A program made the position numbers and the translations under genes. Below are positions 27,853-35,265 of a stretch of 35,265 nt of DNA, piece by piece (the stretch's first letter is position 1; every line of letters begins with the position of its first letter). This DNA is from an uncultured Mediterraneibacter sp. (GTDB lineage: Bacteria > Bacillota > Clostridia > Lachnospirales > Lachnospiraceae), in contig CAKRWZ010000009.1 of the NCBI GenBank assembly GCA_934418295.1, forward strand, positions 1 to 35,265, read 5' to 3'. A model generated the notes under the pieces. The model had not been told where the DNA came from, made no database searches, and saw only the letters and a program-made list of their open reading frames with translations.

Positions 27853-29382
27853 ATGCTGGAGAATGCGGAGTTGTTTCAAAAAGTAGAAAAAGAAGATTAT
27901 AAAGCTCAGATCGAACCTTTGAGACTGGAACTTGGAAAGCTGCAAAGAGCATGCAAGGATCTGGAGATTCCGGTCATGATTGTTTTTGAAGGTTTTGATG
28001 CGTCCGGAAAGGGCAAACAGATTGCAGAGCTGATCGAGGCGCTGGATCCTAGAGGTTTTGATGTGTATGCAGTCAAAAAAGAGACGGAGGAGGAAAAACG
28101 CTATCCGTTTCTGTGGCGTTTTTGGACGAAGACACCGGAAAAAGGGAAAATTGCTATCTATGATACCAGCTGGTATCGGAAAGTGCTGACAGAGCGATTC
28201 GAGAAAAGTCTGTCAAAAAAGGAGCTGAAAGAAAGTTTTCGGTCGATCCGTTCCTTTGAACAGCAGCTGACGGCAGACGGAACGGTTCTGATCAAGCTGT
28301 TTCTTTGTATTGACCGGAAAGAGCAGGAAAAGCGTTTTCGCAAATTGCGGGAGAAAAAAGAAACCAAATGGCGGGTGACGAAGGAAGATCTGGAAAGAAA
28401 CCGAAGGTTTGATGAGTTCAGGAAATTAAATGAAGAAATGCTGGAAGCGACGGATCTCGAAGAAGCATCCTGGCAGGTCATCGGAGCCAAAGACCGGAGA
28501 TTTGCCACGCTTCAGATCTGCCGGATCGTGGCGCAGAAGCTGGAAGAAGCAGTCCGTTTCAAAGAGACGTGCCTGTCCCCAAAAGAGTGTACGGACAGTT
28601 CTGACAGTTCTGATGGGGCAGGAGGCTCGGACATTTCAGATCATTCTGACGGGGCAGATAGCTTGAATATTCCGGATATTTTGGCAGAAGTGGATCTGAC
28701 CAAAAGCTATACGAGGCAGGAGTATGAAAAGCGGCTGCAAAAATTACAGCGGAAGCTGAGCAGACTGCACGGGGAGCTCTACAGGAAAAAGATTCCCATG
28801 GTGCTGTGCTTTGAAGGATGGGATGCGGGCGGAAAGGGCGGTGCGATCCACAGGCTGACGGAAAAGATGGATCCGAGAGGCTATGCAGTCCATCCGACGG
28901 CGGCGCCCAACGATGTGGAAAAAGCGCATCATTATCTGTGGCGGTTTTGGAGAGCAATGCCGAAGACGGGACATGTGACCATTTTTGACCGCACCTGGTA
29001 CGGCAGAGTGATGGTAGAGCGGGTGGAAGGATTTTGCACTTCATCGGAGTGGAAAAGAGCCTACCGGGAGATCAACGACATGGAGCAGGATCTGCTGGAT
29101 GCAGGCACTATCGTGCTGAAGTTTTGGCTCCATATCGATAAGGAAGAGCAGGAAAAGCGTTTTCGGGCGCGGGAAGAGAATCCGGAGAAATGCTGGAAGA
29201 TCACGGATGAAGATTGGCGGAACCGGGAAAAATGGGACGCCTATGAAAGGGCGGTCAATGAGATGCTTTTTCGCACCTCCAGGCCGGAAGCTCCCTGGAT
29301 CGTGGTGGAAGGAAACGACAAATATTATGCGCGCCTGAAGGTGCTGGAAACCGTCGTAAAAGCCATCGAAGAACGAATTTAA
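27853..29382 (+). CDS. pap: Double-domain PPK2-family kinase (polyphosphate:AMP phosphotransferase type)
   Basis: A 509-residue protein with two PPK2 domains, the class II layout of polyphosphate:AMP phosphotransferase, which makes ADP from AMP and polyphosphate. The N-terminal domain (about 10-235) has Walker A GFDASGKGK (47-55), the lid RYPFLWRFWTKTP and IYDTSWYRK. The C-terminal domain (about 280-509) has GWDAGGKGG (322-330), HHYLWRFWRAMP and FDRTWYGRV. In the N-terminal domain the Arg of the DRxWY motif is Thr, consistent with the known class II rule that the C-terminal domain is the catalytic one. A Ser/Asp/Gly-rich linker (about 240-275) joins them. The ATG at 27853 has AGGAGGG upstream. 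Substrate specificity is inferred. Confidence 0.9.
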   Translation: MLENAELFQKVEKEDYKAQIEPLRLELGKLQRACKDLEIPVMIVFEGFDASGKGKQIAELIEALDPRGFDVYAVKKETEEEKRYPFLWRFWTKTPEKGKIAIYDTSWYRKVLTERFEKSLSKKELKESFRSIRSFEQQLTADGTVLIKLFLCIDRKEQEKRFRKLREKKETKWRVTKEDLERNRRFDEFRKLNEEMLEATDLEEASWQVIGAKDRRFATLQICRIVAQKLEEAVRFKETCLSPKECTDSSDSSDGAGGSDISDHSDGADSLNIPDILAEVDLTKSYTRQEYEKRLQKLQRKLSRLHGELYRKKIPMVLCFEGWDAGGKGGAIHRLTEKMDPRGYAVHPTAAPNDVEKAHHYLWRFWRAMPKTGHVTIFDRTWYGRVMVERVEGFCTSSEWKRAYREINDMEQDLLDAGTIVLKFWLHIDKEEQEKRFRAREENPEKCWKITDEDWRNREKWDAYERAVNEMLFRTSRPEAPWIVVEGNDKYYARLKVLETVVKAIEERI

Positions 29383-29406
29383 CAGAAGATCCGAAAAAGA
29401 AAAAGG

Positions 29407-29455
29407 AAAACAGCAGCCTGTGCGGAATTCTTTATACAGAGGGTGCTGTTTTATC
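29407..29455 (+). terminator. Terminator or attenuator between PPK2 gene and dgt
   Basis: AAAACAGCA (29407-29415) pairs with TGCTGTTTT (29444-29452), followed by ATCTTT. Its tail runs into the ribosome site of dgt, so it could both end the PPK2 transcript and influence dgt. Confidence 0.55.
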
Positions 29456-29470
29456 TTTGGGAGGCGAATG

Positions 29471-30511
29471 ATGACGATCAGAGAAAAGCTGGAGAAGCAG
29501 GAGTGGGAATACTTGAGTCCCTATGCTGCCAAAAGCAGTGTTTCCAGGGGCAGGGAAAGACAGGAGGCAGAGTGTGACATCCGACCGGCCTATCAAAGGG
29601 ATCGGGACAGAGTGCTGCACTGCAAATCTTTTCGGCGGCTGAAGCAGAAAACGCAGGTGTTTTTGCTGCCGGAGGGGGATCATTATCGTACCAGGCTGAC
29701 CCATACCCTGGAGGTATCGCAAATTGCCCGGACCATTGCAAAAGCCCTCCGACTGAACGAAGAGCTGGTGGAAGCCATTGCCCTGGGACACGATCTGGGA
29801 CACACGCCTTTTGGACATGCGGGAGAGCGGGCGTTGAACGAAATGTATCATTTTTCCCACAACGAGCAGAGCGTGCGGGTGGTGGAACGGCTGGAAAAGG
29901 ACGGCAGGGGACTGAACCTGACCTGGGAGGTCCGGGATGGGATCTTAAACCATCAGACTTCCGGAAAGCCACATACCCTGGAGGGTCAGGTGGTGAGGCT
30001 GGCGGATAAATTCGCATATATCCATCACGATGTAGACGATGCCATTCGGGGCGGGATCCTTTCAGAGGAAGACATTCCGCTGGCTTATCGGAAAATTTTA
30101 GGTATGAATGGAAAAGAGCGGCTGAGCCGGATGATCCATGATGTGATCACGAGCAGTATGGACCAGCCGGAGATCCGGATGTCTGACGTGGTAAAAGAAG
30201 CAACTTTTGCCCTGAGGGCTTTTATGTTTGAGAAGATTTATATCAATTCCCTCGCCAAAAAGGAAGAGGACAAAGCGAGACATATGGTCGAGCAGCTTTA
30301 TACATATTATATCGAACATTTGGAACAGCTTCCCGGGCAGTTCCTGAAAGAGACAGAGAGCTATGCAGAGCCGCCGGAGCAGGCAGTCTGCGATTATATA
30401 GCCGGGATGACGGACACTTATGCGGTTCGTAAATTCAAAGAAATTTTTGTGCCGGGAGCATGGGTGGATCCGGAAAACAAGCATTTTGGGACGATCCATG
30501 ATTTTAACTGA
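29471..30511 (+). CDS. dgt: Deoxyguanosinetriphosphate triphosphohydrolase-like protein
   Basis: HD-domain dNTP triphosphohydrolase-like protein that removes triphosphate from dGTP or other dNTPs. The 346 residues show HCKSFRRLKQKTQVF, RTRLTHTLEVSQIART (first metal His), ALGHDLGHTPFGHAGE (the HD pair) and LADKFAYIHHDVDDA (distal Asp), the ordered HD ligands. It belongs to the short form found before dnaG in Firmicutes. A longer frame from 29420 exists; ATG 29471 is chosen because GGAGG (29460-29464) is six bases upstream, with ATG 29468 as a close alternative. First gene of the dgt-dnaG-rpoD-trmK-nif3 cluster. dGTP specificity is not proven by sequence. Confidence 0.92.
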   Translation: MTIREKLEKQEWEYLSPYAAKSSVSRGRERQEAECDIRPAYQRDRDRVLHCKSFRRLKQKTQVFLLPEGDHYRTRLTHTLEVSQIARTIAKALRLNEELVEAIALGHDLGHTPFGHAGERALNEMYHFSHNEQSVRVVERLEKDGRGLNLTWEVRDGILNHQTSGKPHTLEGQVVRLADKFAYIHHDVDDAIRGGILSEEDIPLAYRKILGMNGKERLSRMIHDVITSSMDQPEIRMSDVVKEATFALRAFMFEKIYINSLAKKEEDKARHMVEQLYTYYIEHLEQLPGQFLKETESYAEPPEQAVCDYIAGMTDTYAVRKFKEIFVPGAWVDPENKHFGTIHDFN

Positions 30512-30526
30512 GAACAGGAGGATGGC

Positions 30527-32302
30527 ATGTATTATTCGGAAGATCTGGTGGAAGAGGTCCGGTCAAAAAACGATATTGTGGACGTGATCTCCGGTTATGT
30601 CCGTCTGCAAAAAAAGGGAAGTTCCTATTTTGGCCTTTGCCCTTTTCATAACGAAAAATCCCCCTCCTTTTCGGTCAGCAGGGATAAGCAGATGTTTTAT
30701 TGCTTTGGTTGCGGAAAAGGCGGAAATGTTTTTACGTTTCTGATGGATTACGAAAATTTTTCCTTTCCGGAGGCTTTGAAAGTGCTGGCAGACCGGGCGG
30801 GAGTGGAACTGCCCCAGATGGATTATTCCAGGGAAGCCAAAGAAAAGGCGGATCTGCGGGCAACGCTTTTGGAGATCAACAAGGAGGCGGCAAAATATTT
30901 TTATGTACAGTTAAAATCCCCCCAGGGGGAACGAGCCCACCGTTATCTGACGGACCGGAAGCTGTCGGAGGAGACGATCACGGCCTTTGGACTGGGCTAT
31001 TCCAATAAATACAGTGATGATCTGTACCGTTATCTGCGGGAAAAGGGATATGCGGAGGATCTGATCCGGCAGGCGGGACTGATCAGTACCGATGAAAAGC
31101 AGGGGGTGTACGACAAGTTCTGGAACCGGGTCATGTTTCCGATCATGGATATCAACAGCCGGGTGATCGGGTTCGGCGGGCGTGTGATGGGAGACGCGAA
31201 GCCGAAATACCTGAACTCACCGGAAACTCCCATTTTTGACAAAAGCCGGAATCTATACGGCCTCAACCGGGCAAGGACTTCCCGGAAGCCCTATTTTCTG
31301 GTCTGCGAGGGGTATATGGATGTGATCGCACTGCATCAGGCAGGCTTTACCAATGCGGTGGCTTCTCTGGGAACGGCTCTGACATCCGGACATGCTTCTT
31401 TGATCAAACGGTACGTAAATGAGGTCTATTTGACGTATGACAGCGATGAGGCCGGAACCAAGGCGGCGCTCCGGGCGGTACCGATCCTGAAGGAAGCGGG
31501 GATCACGGCAAGAGTGATCCGTATGGAACCTTACAAGGATCCCGATGAGTTTATCAAAAACCGGGGAGCAGAGGCTTTTGAAGAGCGGATCGGAAAAGCG
31601 AGAAACGGATTTTTGTTTTCGCTGGAGATCCTGCAAAAAGACTATGATATGAACACGCCGGAAGGCAAGACAGAGTTTTTCCGGGAAGTGGCCAGAAGAT
31701 TGGTCGATTTTGAAGACGAGCTGGAACGAAACAATTACATAGAAGCCGTGGCCGGCGAATATAAAATTTCGGCGGACAGCCTGGTAAAGCTGGTGAAAAA
31801 GACGGCGATCCGGGCAGGGATGGCAAGGCCTGCGATCCGCCCGAAAACTACGACGCAGAAGGAAAAGCAAAAGGAAGATGGCGTAAAGAAGTCCCAGAAA
31901 TTGCTTTTGACCTGGATGATCGAAGAGGAACGACTGTTCCGGACGATCCGCAAGTATATCAGGCCGGAGGATTTTTCGGAAGAGATGTATCGGACGGTGG
32001 CGTCCCTTTTATATGAACAGTATGAGCAGGGGACAGTTAATCCGGCCAAGATCATCAGTCATTTTACGGAGGAAGAAGAACACCGGGAGGTGGCGTCGCT
32101 TTTCCATACGAAACTTCAGGAATTGCGCACGGATAAGGAGCTGGAGAAAGCACTGCAGGAGACCATTGTCAAGGTAAAGACGGCGGCGCTGGAGCAGGAG
32201 CTGGATTATCTGGAGCCCACAGATATGGAGGGGCTGCAGAGGGTCATGAGAGAGAAGAAGAGTCTCCAGAACCCGCAGAAACTGCATATTTCCATTGATT
32301 AG
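30527..32302 (+). CDS. dnaG: DNA primase
   Basis: Makes RNA primers at the replication fork. The 591 residues have an N-terminal CHC2 zinc-binding domain (Cys38, His41, Cys59, Cys62; FGLCPFHNEKSPSFSVS), an RNA polymerase core with NRVMFPIMD and GFGGRVMG, and a TOPRIM domain (CEGYMDVIALHQ with Glu261; TYDSDEAG with Asp305 and Asp307). The C-terminal third (about 430-591) is the helicase-binding domain. The ATG at 30527 has AGGAGG five bases upstream. It lies 15 bases after dgt and 60 before rpoD, the macromolecular-synthesis order of Firmicutes. Confidence 0.97.
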   Translation: MYYSEDLVEEVRSKNDIVDVISGYVRLQKKGSSYFGLCPFHNEKSPSFSVSRDKQMFYCFGCGKGGNVFTFLMDYENFSFPEALKVLADRAGVELPQMDYSREAKEKADLRATLLEINKEAAKYFYVQLKSPQGERAHRYLTDRKLSEETITAFGLGYSNKYSDDLYRYLREKGYAEDLIRQAGLISTDEKQGVYDKFWNRVMFPIMDINSRVIGFGGRVMGDAKPKYLNSPETPIFDKSRNLYGLNRARTSRKPYFLVCEGYMDVIALHQAGFTNAVASLGTALTSGHASLIKRYVNEVYLTYDSDEAGTKAALRAVPILKEAGITARVIRMEPYKDPDEFIKNRGAEAFEERIGKARNGFLFSLEILQKDYDMNTPEGKTEFFREVARRLVDFEDELERNNYIEAVAGEYKISADSLVKLVKKTAIRAGMARPAIRPKTTTQKEKQKEDGVKKSQKLLLTWMIEEERLFRTIRKYIRPEDFSEEMYRTVASLLYEQYEQGTVNPAKIISHFTEEEEHREVASLFHTKLQELRTDKELEKALQETIVKVKTAALEQELDYLEPTDMEGLQRVMREKKSLQNPQKLHISID

Positions 32303-32362
32303 GGTTAAAATAAAACAAGACAGTCTGACTGATGTGGCAGCAGGCAGAGGAAGGTAGGACAC

Positions 32363-33475
32363 ATGGAAGAAAACACACAGAAATTTGAAGAGAAACTGAA
32401 AGAACTGATCCAGTGGGGAAAAAAGAAAAAGAGCATCCTGGAATTACAGGAGATCAACGACTTTTTCCACGATATGGAGCTGGATCCGGAACAGATGGAA
32501 AAGGTCTATGAGCGCCTGGAAGCAAACAATATCGATGTGCTCAGGATCGGCGGCGACGTGGACGATGTCAGCGACGATGACATTATCTTAAGCGACGAGG
32601 AAGATGTGGACGTAGAAAAGATCGATCTTTCGGTTCCGGACGGCATCAGTGTGGAGGATCCGGTCAGAATGTATCTGAAAGAGATCGGTAAAGTACCGCT
32701 TTTGTCTGCGGAGGAAGAGATTGAGCTGGCGCAGCGGATGGAAGAGGGCGATGAGGAAGCCAAGAAAAAACTGGCGGAAGCCAATCTCCGTCTGGTGGTC
32801 AGCATTGCCAAAAGATATGTGGGAAGAGGCATGCTGTTCCTGGATCTGATCCAAGAGGGAAACCTGGGACTGATCAAGGCGGTAGAAAAGTTTGATTATC
32901 ACAAAGGTTACAAATTCAGTACCTATGCAACCTGGTGGATCCGTCAGGCCATCACCAGAGCCATCGCAGATCAGGCCAGAACGATCCGTATCCCGGTGCA
33001 TATGGTAGAAACCATCAACAAGCTGATTCGTGTGTCCAGACAGCTGCTGCAGGAGCTTGGACGGGAGCCCACGCCGGAGGAAATCGCAAAAGAACTGAAT
33101 ATGCCGGTGGAGAGAGTGCGGGAGATCCTGAAGATCTCACAGGAGCCGGTATCCCTGGAAACACCTATCGGTGAGGAAGAGGACAGCCATCTGGGCGATT
33201 TCATCCAGGACGACAATGTGCTGGTACCGGCAGATGCGGCGGCAGCAACACTTTTGAAAGAACAGCTCAATGAAGTGCTGGATACGCTGACAGAGAGAGA
33301 GCAGAAGGTATTACGTCTCCGTTTCGGTATGAACGACGGACGTGCCCGTACCCTGGAAGAAGTCGGCAAAGAATTTGACGTTACCAGAGAGCGTATCCGT
33401 CAGATCGAGGCAAAGGCACTCCGGAAGCTGCGCCACCCCAGCAGAAGCCGTAAACTGAGAGATTATCTGGACTAA
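32363..33475 (+). CDS. rpoD: Primary sigma factor SigA
   Basis: Housekeeping sigma-70 factor. The 370 residues match the Bacillus SigA length. Region 1.1 is at about 1-60. Region 1.2 (SVEDPVRMYLKEIGKVPLLS) starts near 95. Region 2 holds DLIQEGNLGLIKAVEKFDY and YKFSTYATWWIRQAITRAI. Region 3 includes IPVHMVETINK. Region 4 at the C-terminus has LTEREQKVLRLRFG and the helix-turn-helix TLEEVGKEFDVTRERIRQIE. An acidic stretch (DDVSDDDIILSDEEDVDVE, about 66-84) separates region 1.1 from 1.2. The ATG at 32363 has AGGAAGGTAGG upstream. trmK starts four bases after its stop. Confidence 0.98.
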   Translation: MEENTQKFEEKLKELIQWGKKKKSILELQEINDFFHDMELDPEQMEKVYERLEANNIDVLRIGGDVDDVSDDDIILSDEEDVDVEKIDLSVPDGISVEDPVRMYLKEIGKVPLLSAEEEIELAQRMEEGDEEAKKKLAEANLRLVVSIAKRYVGRGMLFLDLIQEGNLGLIKAVEKFDYHKGYKFSTYATWWIRQAITRAIADQARTIRIPVHMVETINKLIRVSRQLLQELGREPTPEEIAKELNMPVERVREILKISQEPVSLETPIGEEEDSHLGDFIQDDNVLVPADAAAATLLKEQLNEVLDTLTEREQKVLRLRFGMNDGRARTLEEVGKEFDVTRERIRQIEAKALRKLRHPSRSRKLRDYLD

Positions 33476-33479
33476 AACG

Positions 33480-34247
33480 ATGGAGCTTTCAAAACGGTTA
33501 CAGGCAGTGGCAGATCTGATAACACCGCAGATGACAGTGGCAGACATCGGGACGGATCACGGGTATCTTCCGATCTGGCTTCTCAATTCCGGCAAATGTG
33601 ACAGCGCCATTGCGATGGATGTAAAAAAGGGTCCTTTGCAGCACGCAGAGGAAAACCGGGGAAAATTACTGGAAAGAGGAGAACTGAAGCTCCGTCAGTC
33701 AGACGGGCTGAAGGCCTTGGCTCCGGGAGAAGTACAGTGTGCAGTCCTGGCAGGGATGGGCGGCGGACTGGTCATCCGTATCTTGTCGGAAGGACAGGCT
33801 TGCGGGGTGACAGACACTTTGCAGGAATGTATTTTACAGCCCCAATCAGAGATCGAGAAAGTCCGGCGTTTTCTGGAAGAAGAAGGATACGAGACCATAG
33901 CGGAAGATATGGTAGAGGAAAACGGAAAGTACTACCCGATGATGAAAGTGGTGCCTTCTTCGGAGAGAGCGCAAAGAAATGTCCGGGGCGAAAAGACAGC
34001 AGGTGAAGCCGGCGTACAAAGTGTAAAATGGAGCGAGGCGGAACTGCGGTATGGGAAAATGCTGCTGGAAAACAGACATCCGGTACTGAAACGGTTCCTC
34101 CTGAAAGAAAAAAGGATCCGGGAAGAGATTTTGGCAGAACTTCAAAGCAAAAACGGAGAAAAAGCTTCTCAAAATCAGAGGATCCGTCAGCTTACGAAAG
34201 AACTGCAGATGATCGGACAGATATTGGAAATATACGAACATGCGTAA
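33480..34247 (+). CDS. trmK: tRNA (adenine(22)-N1)-methyltransferase
   Basis: SAM-dependent methyltransferase that forms m1A at position 22 of tRNA. The 255 residues contain the Rossmann SAM motif VADIGTDHGYLPIWLL, AIAMDVKKGPL, and the catalytic-loop region CAVLAGMGGGLVIRIL, then LQPQSEIEKVRRFL. A C-terminal helical, probably coiled-coil extension (about 160-255) is typical of the family. The ATG at 33480 lies four bases after the rpoD stop with no clear ribosome site, implying coupling. The rpoD-trmK-nif3 order is standard in Firmicutes. Confidence 0.93.
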   Translation: MELSKRLQAVADLITPQMTVADIGTDHGYLPIWLLNSGKCDSAIAMDVKKGPLQHAEENRGKLLERGELKLRQSDGLKALAPGEVQCAVLAGMGGGLVIRILSEGQACGVTDTLQECILQPQSEIEKVRRFLEEEGYETIAEDMVEENGKYYPMMKVVPSSERAQRNVRGEKTAGEAGVQSVKWSEAELRYGKMLLENRHPVLKRFLLKEKRIREEILAELQSKNGEKASQNQRIRQLTKELQMIGQILEIYEHA

Positions 34248-34270
34248 GCAAAAAGAAAGAAGAGGTCAAA

Positions 34271-35068
34271 ATGCGTTGTGAGGAAATCATCCGAAAAATA
34301 GAGGAAACCTATCCGTGCAGCACAGCCCTTGGGTTTGACAATGTAGGTCTGTTGGCGGGACGCATAGAAAAAGAAGTACATAGAATATATATTACGGTAG
34401 ATGTGACGGATCAGGCGGTGGAAGAGGCGGTGCGCTTCGGAGCGGATCTGGTGATCTCACACCATCCGTTGATCTTCTCGGCGATCAAAAGGATTACCGA
34501 CCAGGATTTCCTGGGAAGAAGACTGATACGGTTCCTGCAAAATGATGTTTCATATTATGCGATGCACACTAATTACGATGTGCTCCGCATGGCGGATCTG
34601 GCTTCTGATCTTATGGGGCTGGAAGAGGCGGAAGTGCTGGATGTCACAGGCGAACGGACTGTGACGGGAGGACGGATCGTACCGGAAGGAATCGGAAAGA
34701 TCGGAAATTTCCGGAAGCCGATGACGTTGGAGCAATGTGCTGATCTGGTGAAAGCGCGTTTCGGTCTGGATCAGGTAAGAGTCTACGGGGATCTGCAGAA
34801 AGCAATTTCCAGGGCGGCACTCTGTCCCGGGTCGGGAAAAAGCGTAATTCGGCCTGCTGTGGAAAAGGGAGCCCAGGTGCTGGTGACCGGAGATATCGGC
34901 CATCATGAAGGGATCGATGCCGTGGCAGAAGGTTTGGCGATCATAGACGCCGGACATTATGGTATGGAGTTTTTGTTCCTGAAAGATATGGAGGCATTTG
35001 TCCAAGAGACGTTCCCGGAATTGGAGGCACAGGCGTCCCTAAAACAGCAGCCCTTTCAGAACGTGTAG
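34271..35068 (+). CDS. Nif3-like dinuclear metal-center protein (DUF34)
   Basis: A 265-residue Nif3/DUF34-family protein, often annotated as GTP cyclohydrolase 1 type 2; its true function is unsettled. Metal-binding stretches are visible: LVISHHPLIF (His pair), AMHTNYDVL and the C-terminal IDAGHYGMEFLFL. It is the short form, without the PII-like insert of Bacillus YqfO. A longer frame from 34028 exists but lies inside trmK; ATG 34271 is chosen, with GAAGAGG upstream. It follows trmK by 23 bases. Family members bind two divalent ions and form ring-shaped hexamers. Confidence 0.9.
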   Translation: MRCEEIIRKIEETYPCSTALGFDNVGLLAGRIEKEVHRIYITVDVTDQAVEEAVRFGADLVISHHPLIFSAIKRITDQDFLGRRLIRFLQNDVSYYAMHTNYDVLRMADLASDLMGLEEAEVLDVTGERTVTGGRIVPEGIGKIGNFRKPMTLEQCADLVKARFGLDQVRVYGDLQKAISRAALCPGSGKSVIRPAVEKGAQVLVTGDIGHHEGIDAVAEGLAIIDAGHYGMEFLFLKDMEAFVQETFPELEAQASLKQQPFQNV

Positions 35069-35115
35069 AGACAGAAGGTAATGTATTAAGACAAAATGGG
35101 TAAGGAGAGAGCGCT

Positions 35116-35265
35116 ATGACAGAAGAACTTTGTACGGTCCGCGTCGGAGAAGAGACGAGGCGTTACGCAAAAAGAACGACTTACCGGGAGATCGCGGCTG
35201 ATTTCCAGCATCAGTATCCTCACGATATCGTGCTGGTTTTTGTAAACCATTACAGATTGCAGGAG
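35116..35265 (+). CDS. Nucleoside kinase with N-terminal TGS domain (partial)
   Basis: The window cuts this gene after 50 codons. The visible part, VRVGEETRRYAKRTTYREIA and then FQHQYPHDIVLVFVNHYRLQ, reads as a TGS/ThrRS-like N-terminal domain of the uridine-kinase-family proteins of Clostridia (TGS domain, then second-additional-like domain, then P-loop kinase). The kinase part is outside. The ATG at 35116 has TAAGGAGAG upstream. It follows nif3 by 47 bases. The identification rests on resemblance of the first 50 residues only. Confidence 0.65.
   Translation, partial: MTEELCTVRVGEETRRYAKRTTYREIAADFQHQYPHDIVLVFVNHYRLQE

Noticed and set aside
34028..34270. An 81-codon N-terminal extension of the Nif3 protein
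   Set aside because: It overlaps trmK out of frame, the residues are low-complexity and charged, and a normal start exists at 34271.

Overview
The window reads as a chromosomal segment of a spore-forming, low-to-mid GC Clostridia, most likely Lachnospiraceae. The evidence is the gene order cysE-cysS-mrnC-rlmB-sigH and dgt-dnaG-rpoD-trmK-nif3, a DapL-type lysine pathway, Firmicutes-style Shine-Dalgarno sites, a SpoVAF-like spore protein, DUF5685 and DUF1540 genes, and a GlnRS. I see no phage, transposon, CRISPR array or genomic island. Nearly every gene is on the + strand; the exceptions are two small membrane-protein genes and dapL.

Layout. (1) 38-3998: cysteine biosynthesis, Cys-tRNA synthetase, rRNA maturation and modification, and sigma-H as one tight operon. 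(2) 4079-6305: tRNA-Thr(GGU), a stem-loop, then an uncharacterised trio: a DUF5685 protein, a J-domain protein with a cysteine-rich tail, and a four-helix membrane protein. (3) 6357-9482: glnS and a MocR-type regulator. (4) 9550-15044: a small membrane protein (-), cardiolipin synthase, purA, a second small membrane protein (-), a SEC-C protein, a DUF218 protein and a double DUF1540 protein. (5) 15300-18094: AI-2E-family permease, homoserine acyltransferase, zinc-ribbon protein. (6) 18222-20841: dapL (-) divergent from a second aminotransferase. (7) 20952-23877: dUTPase, SpoVAF-like protein, DegV protein. (8) 23913-25300: promoter, structured leader with attenuator, then infC-rpmI-rplT; infC appears to start at AUU. 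(9) 25374-27440: a TetR-MATE pair behind several palindromes. (10) 27539-29382: tRNA-Leu with anticodon AAG, two terminators, a double-domain PPK2 kinase. (11) 29471-35265: dgt, dnaG, rpoD, trmK, nif3 and the start of a TGS-domain nucleoside kinase.

Most of this is housekeeping. The best candidate for an undescribed system is the DUF5685/J-protein/membrane-protein trio. Its first protein carries two acidic motifs placed like those of squalene/phytoene synthases plus a possible CxxC...CxH metal site, and its J-protein ends in seven cysteines. Other points worth following: a near-perfect sigma-F/G promoter in front of an orphan spoVAF-like gene, a palindrome at the start of the degV transcript, the tandem operators of the TetR-MATE pair, tRNA-Leu(AAG), and a degenerate KMSKS loop in GlnRS. 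All homology statements come from reading motifs; no database search was run.
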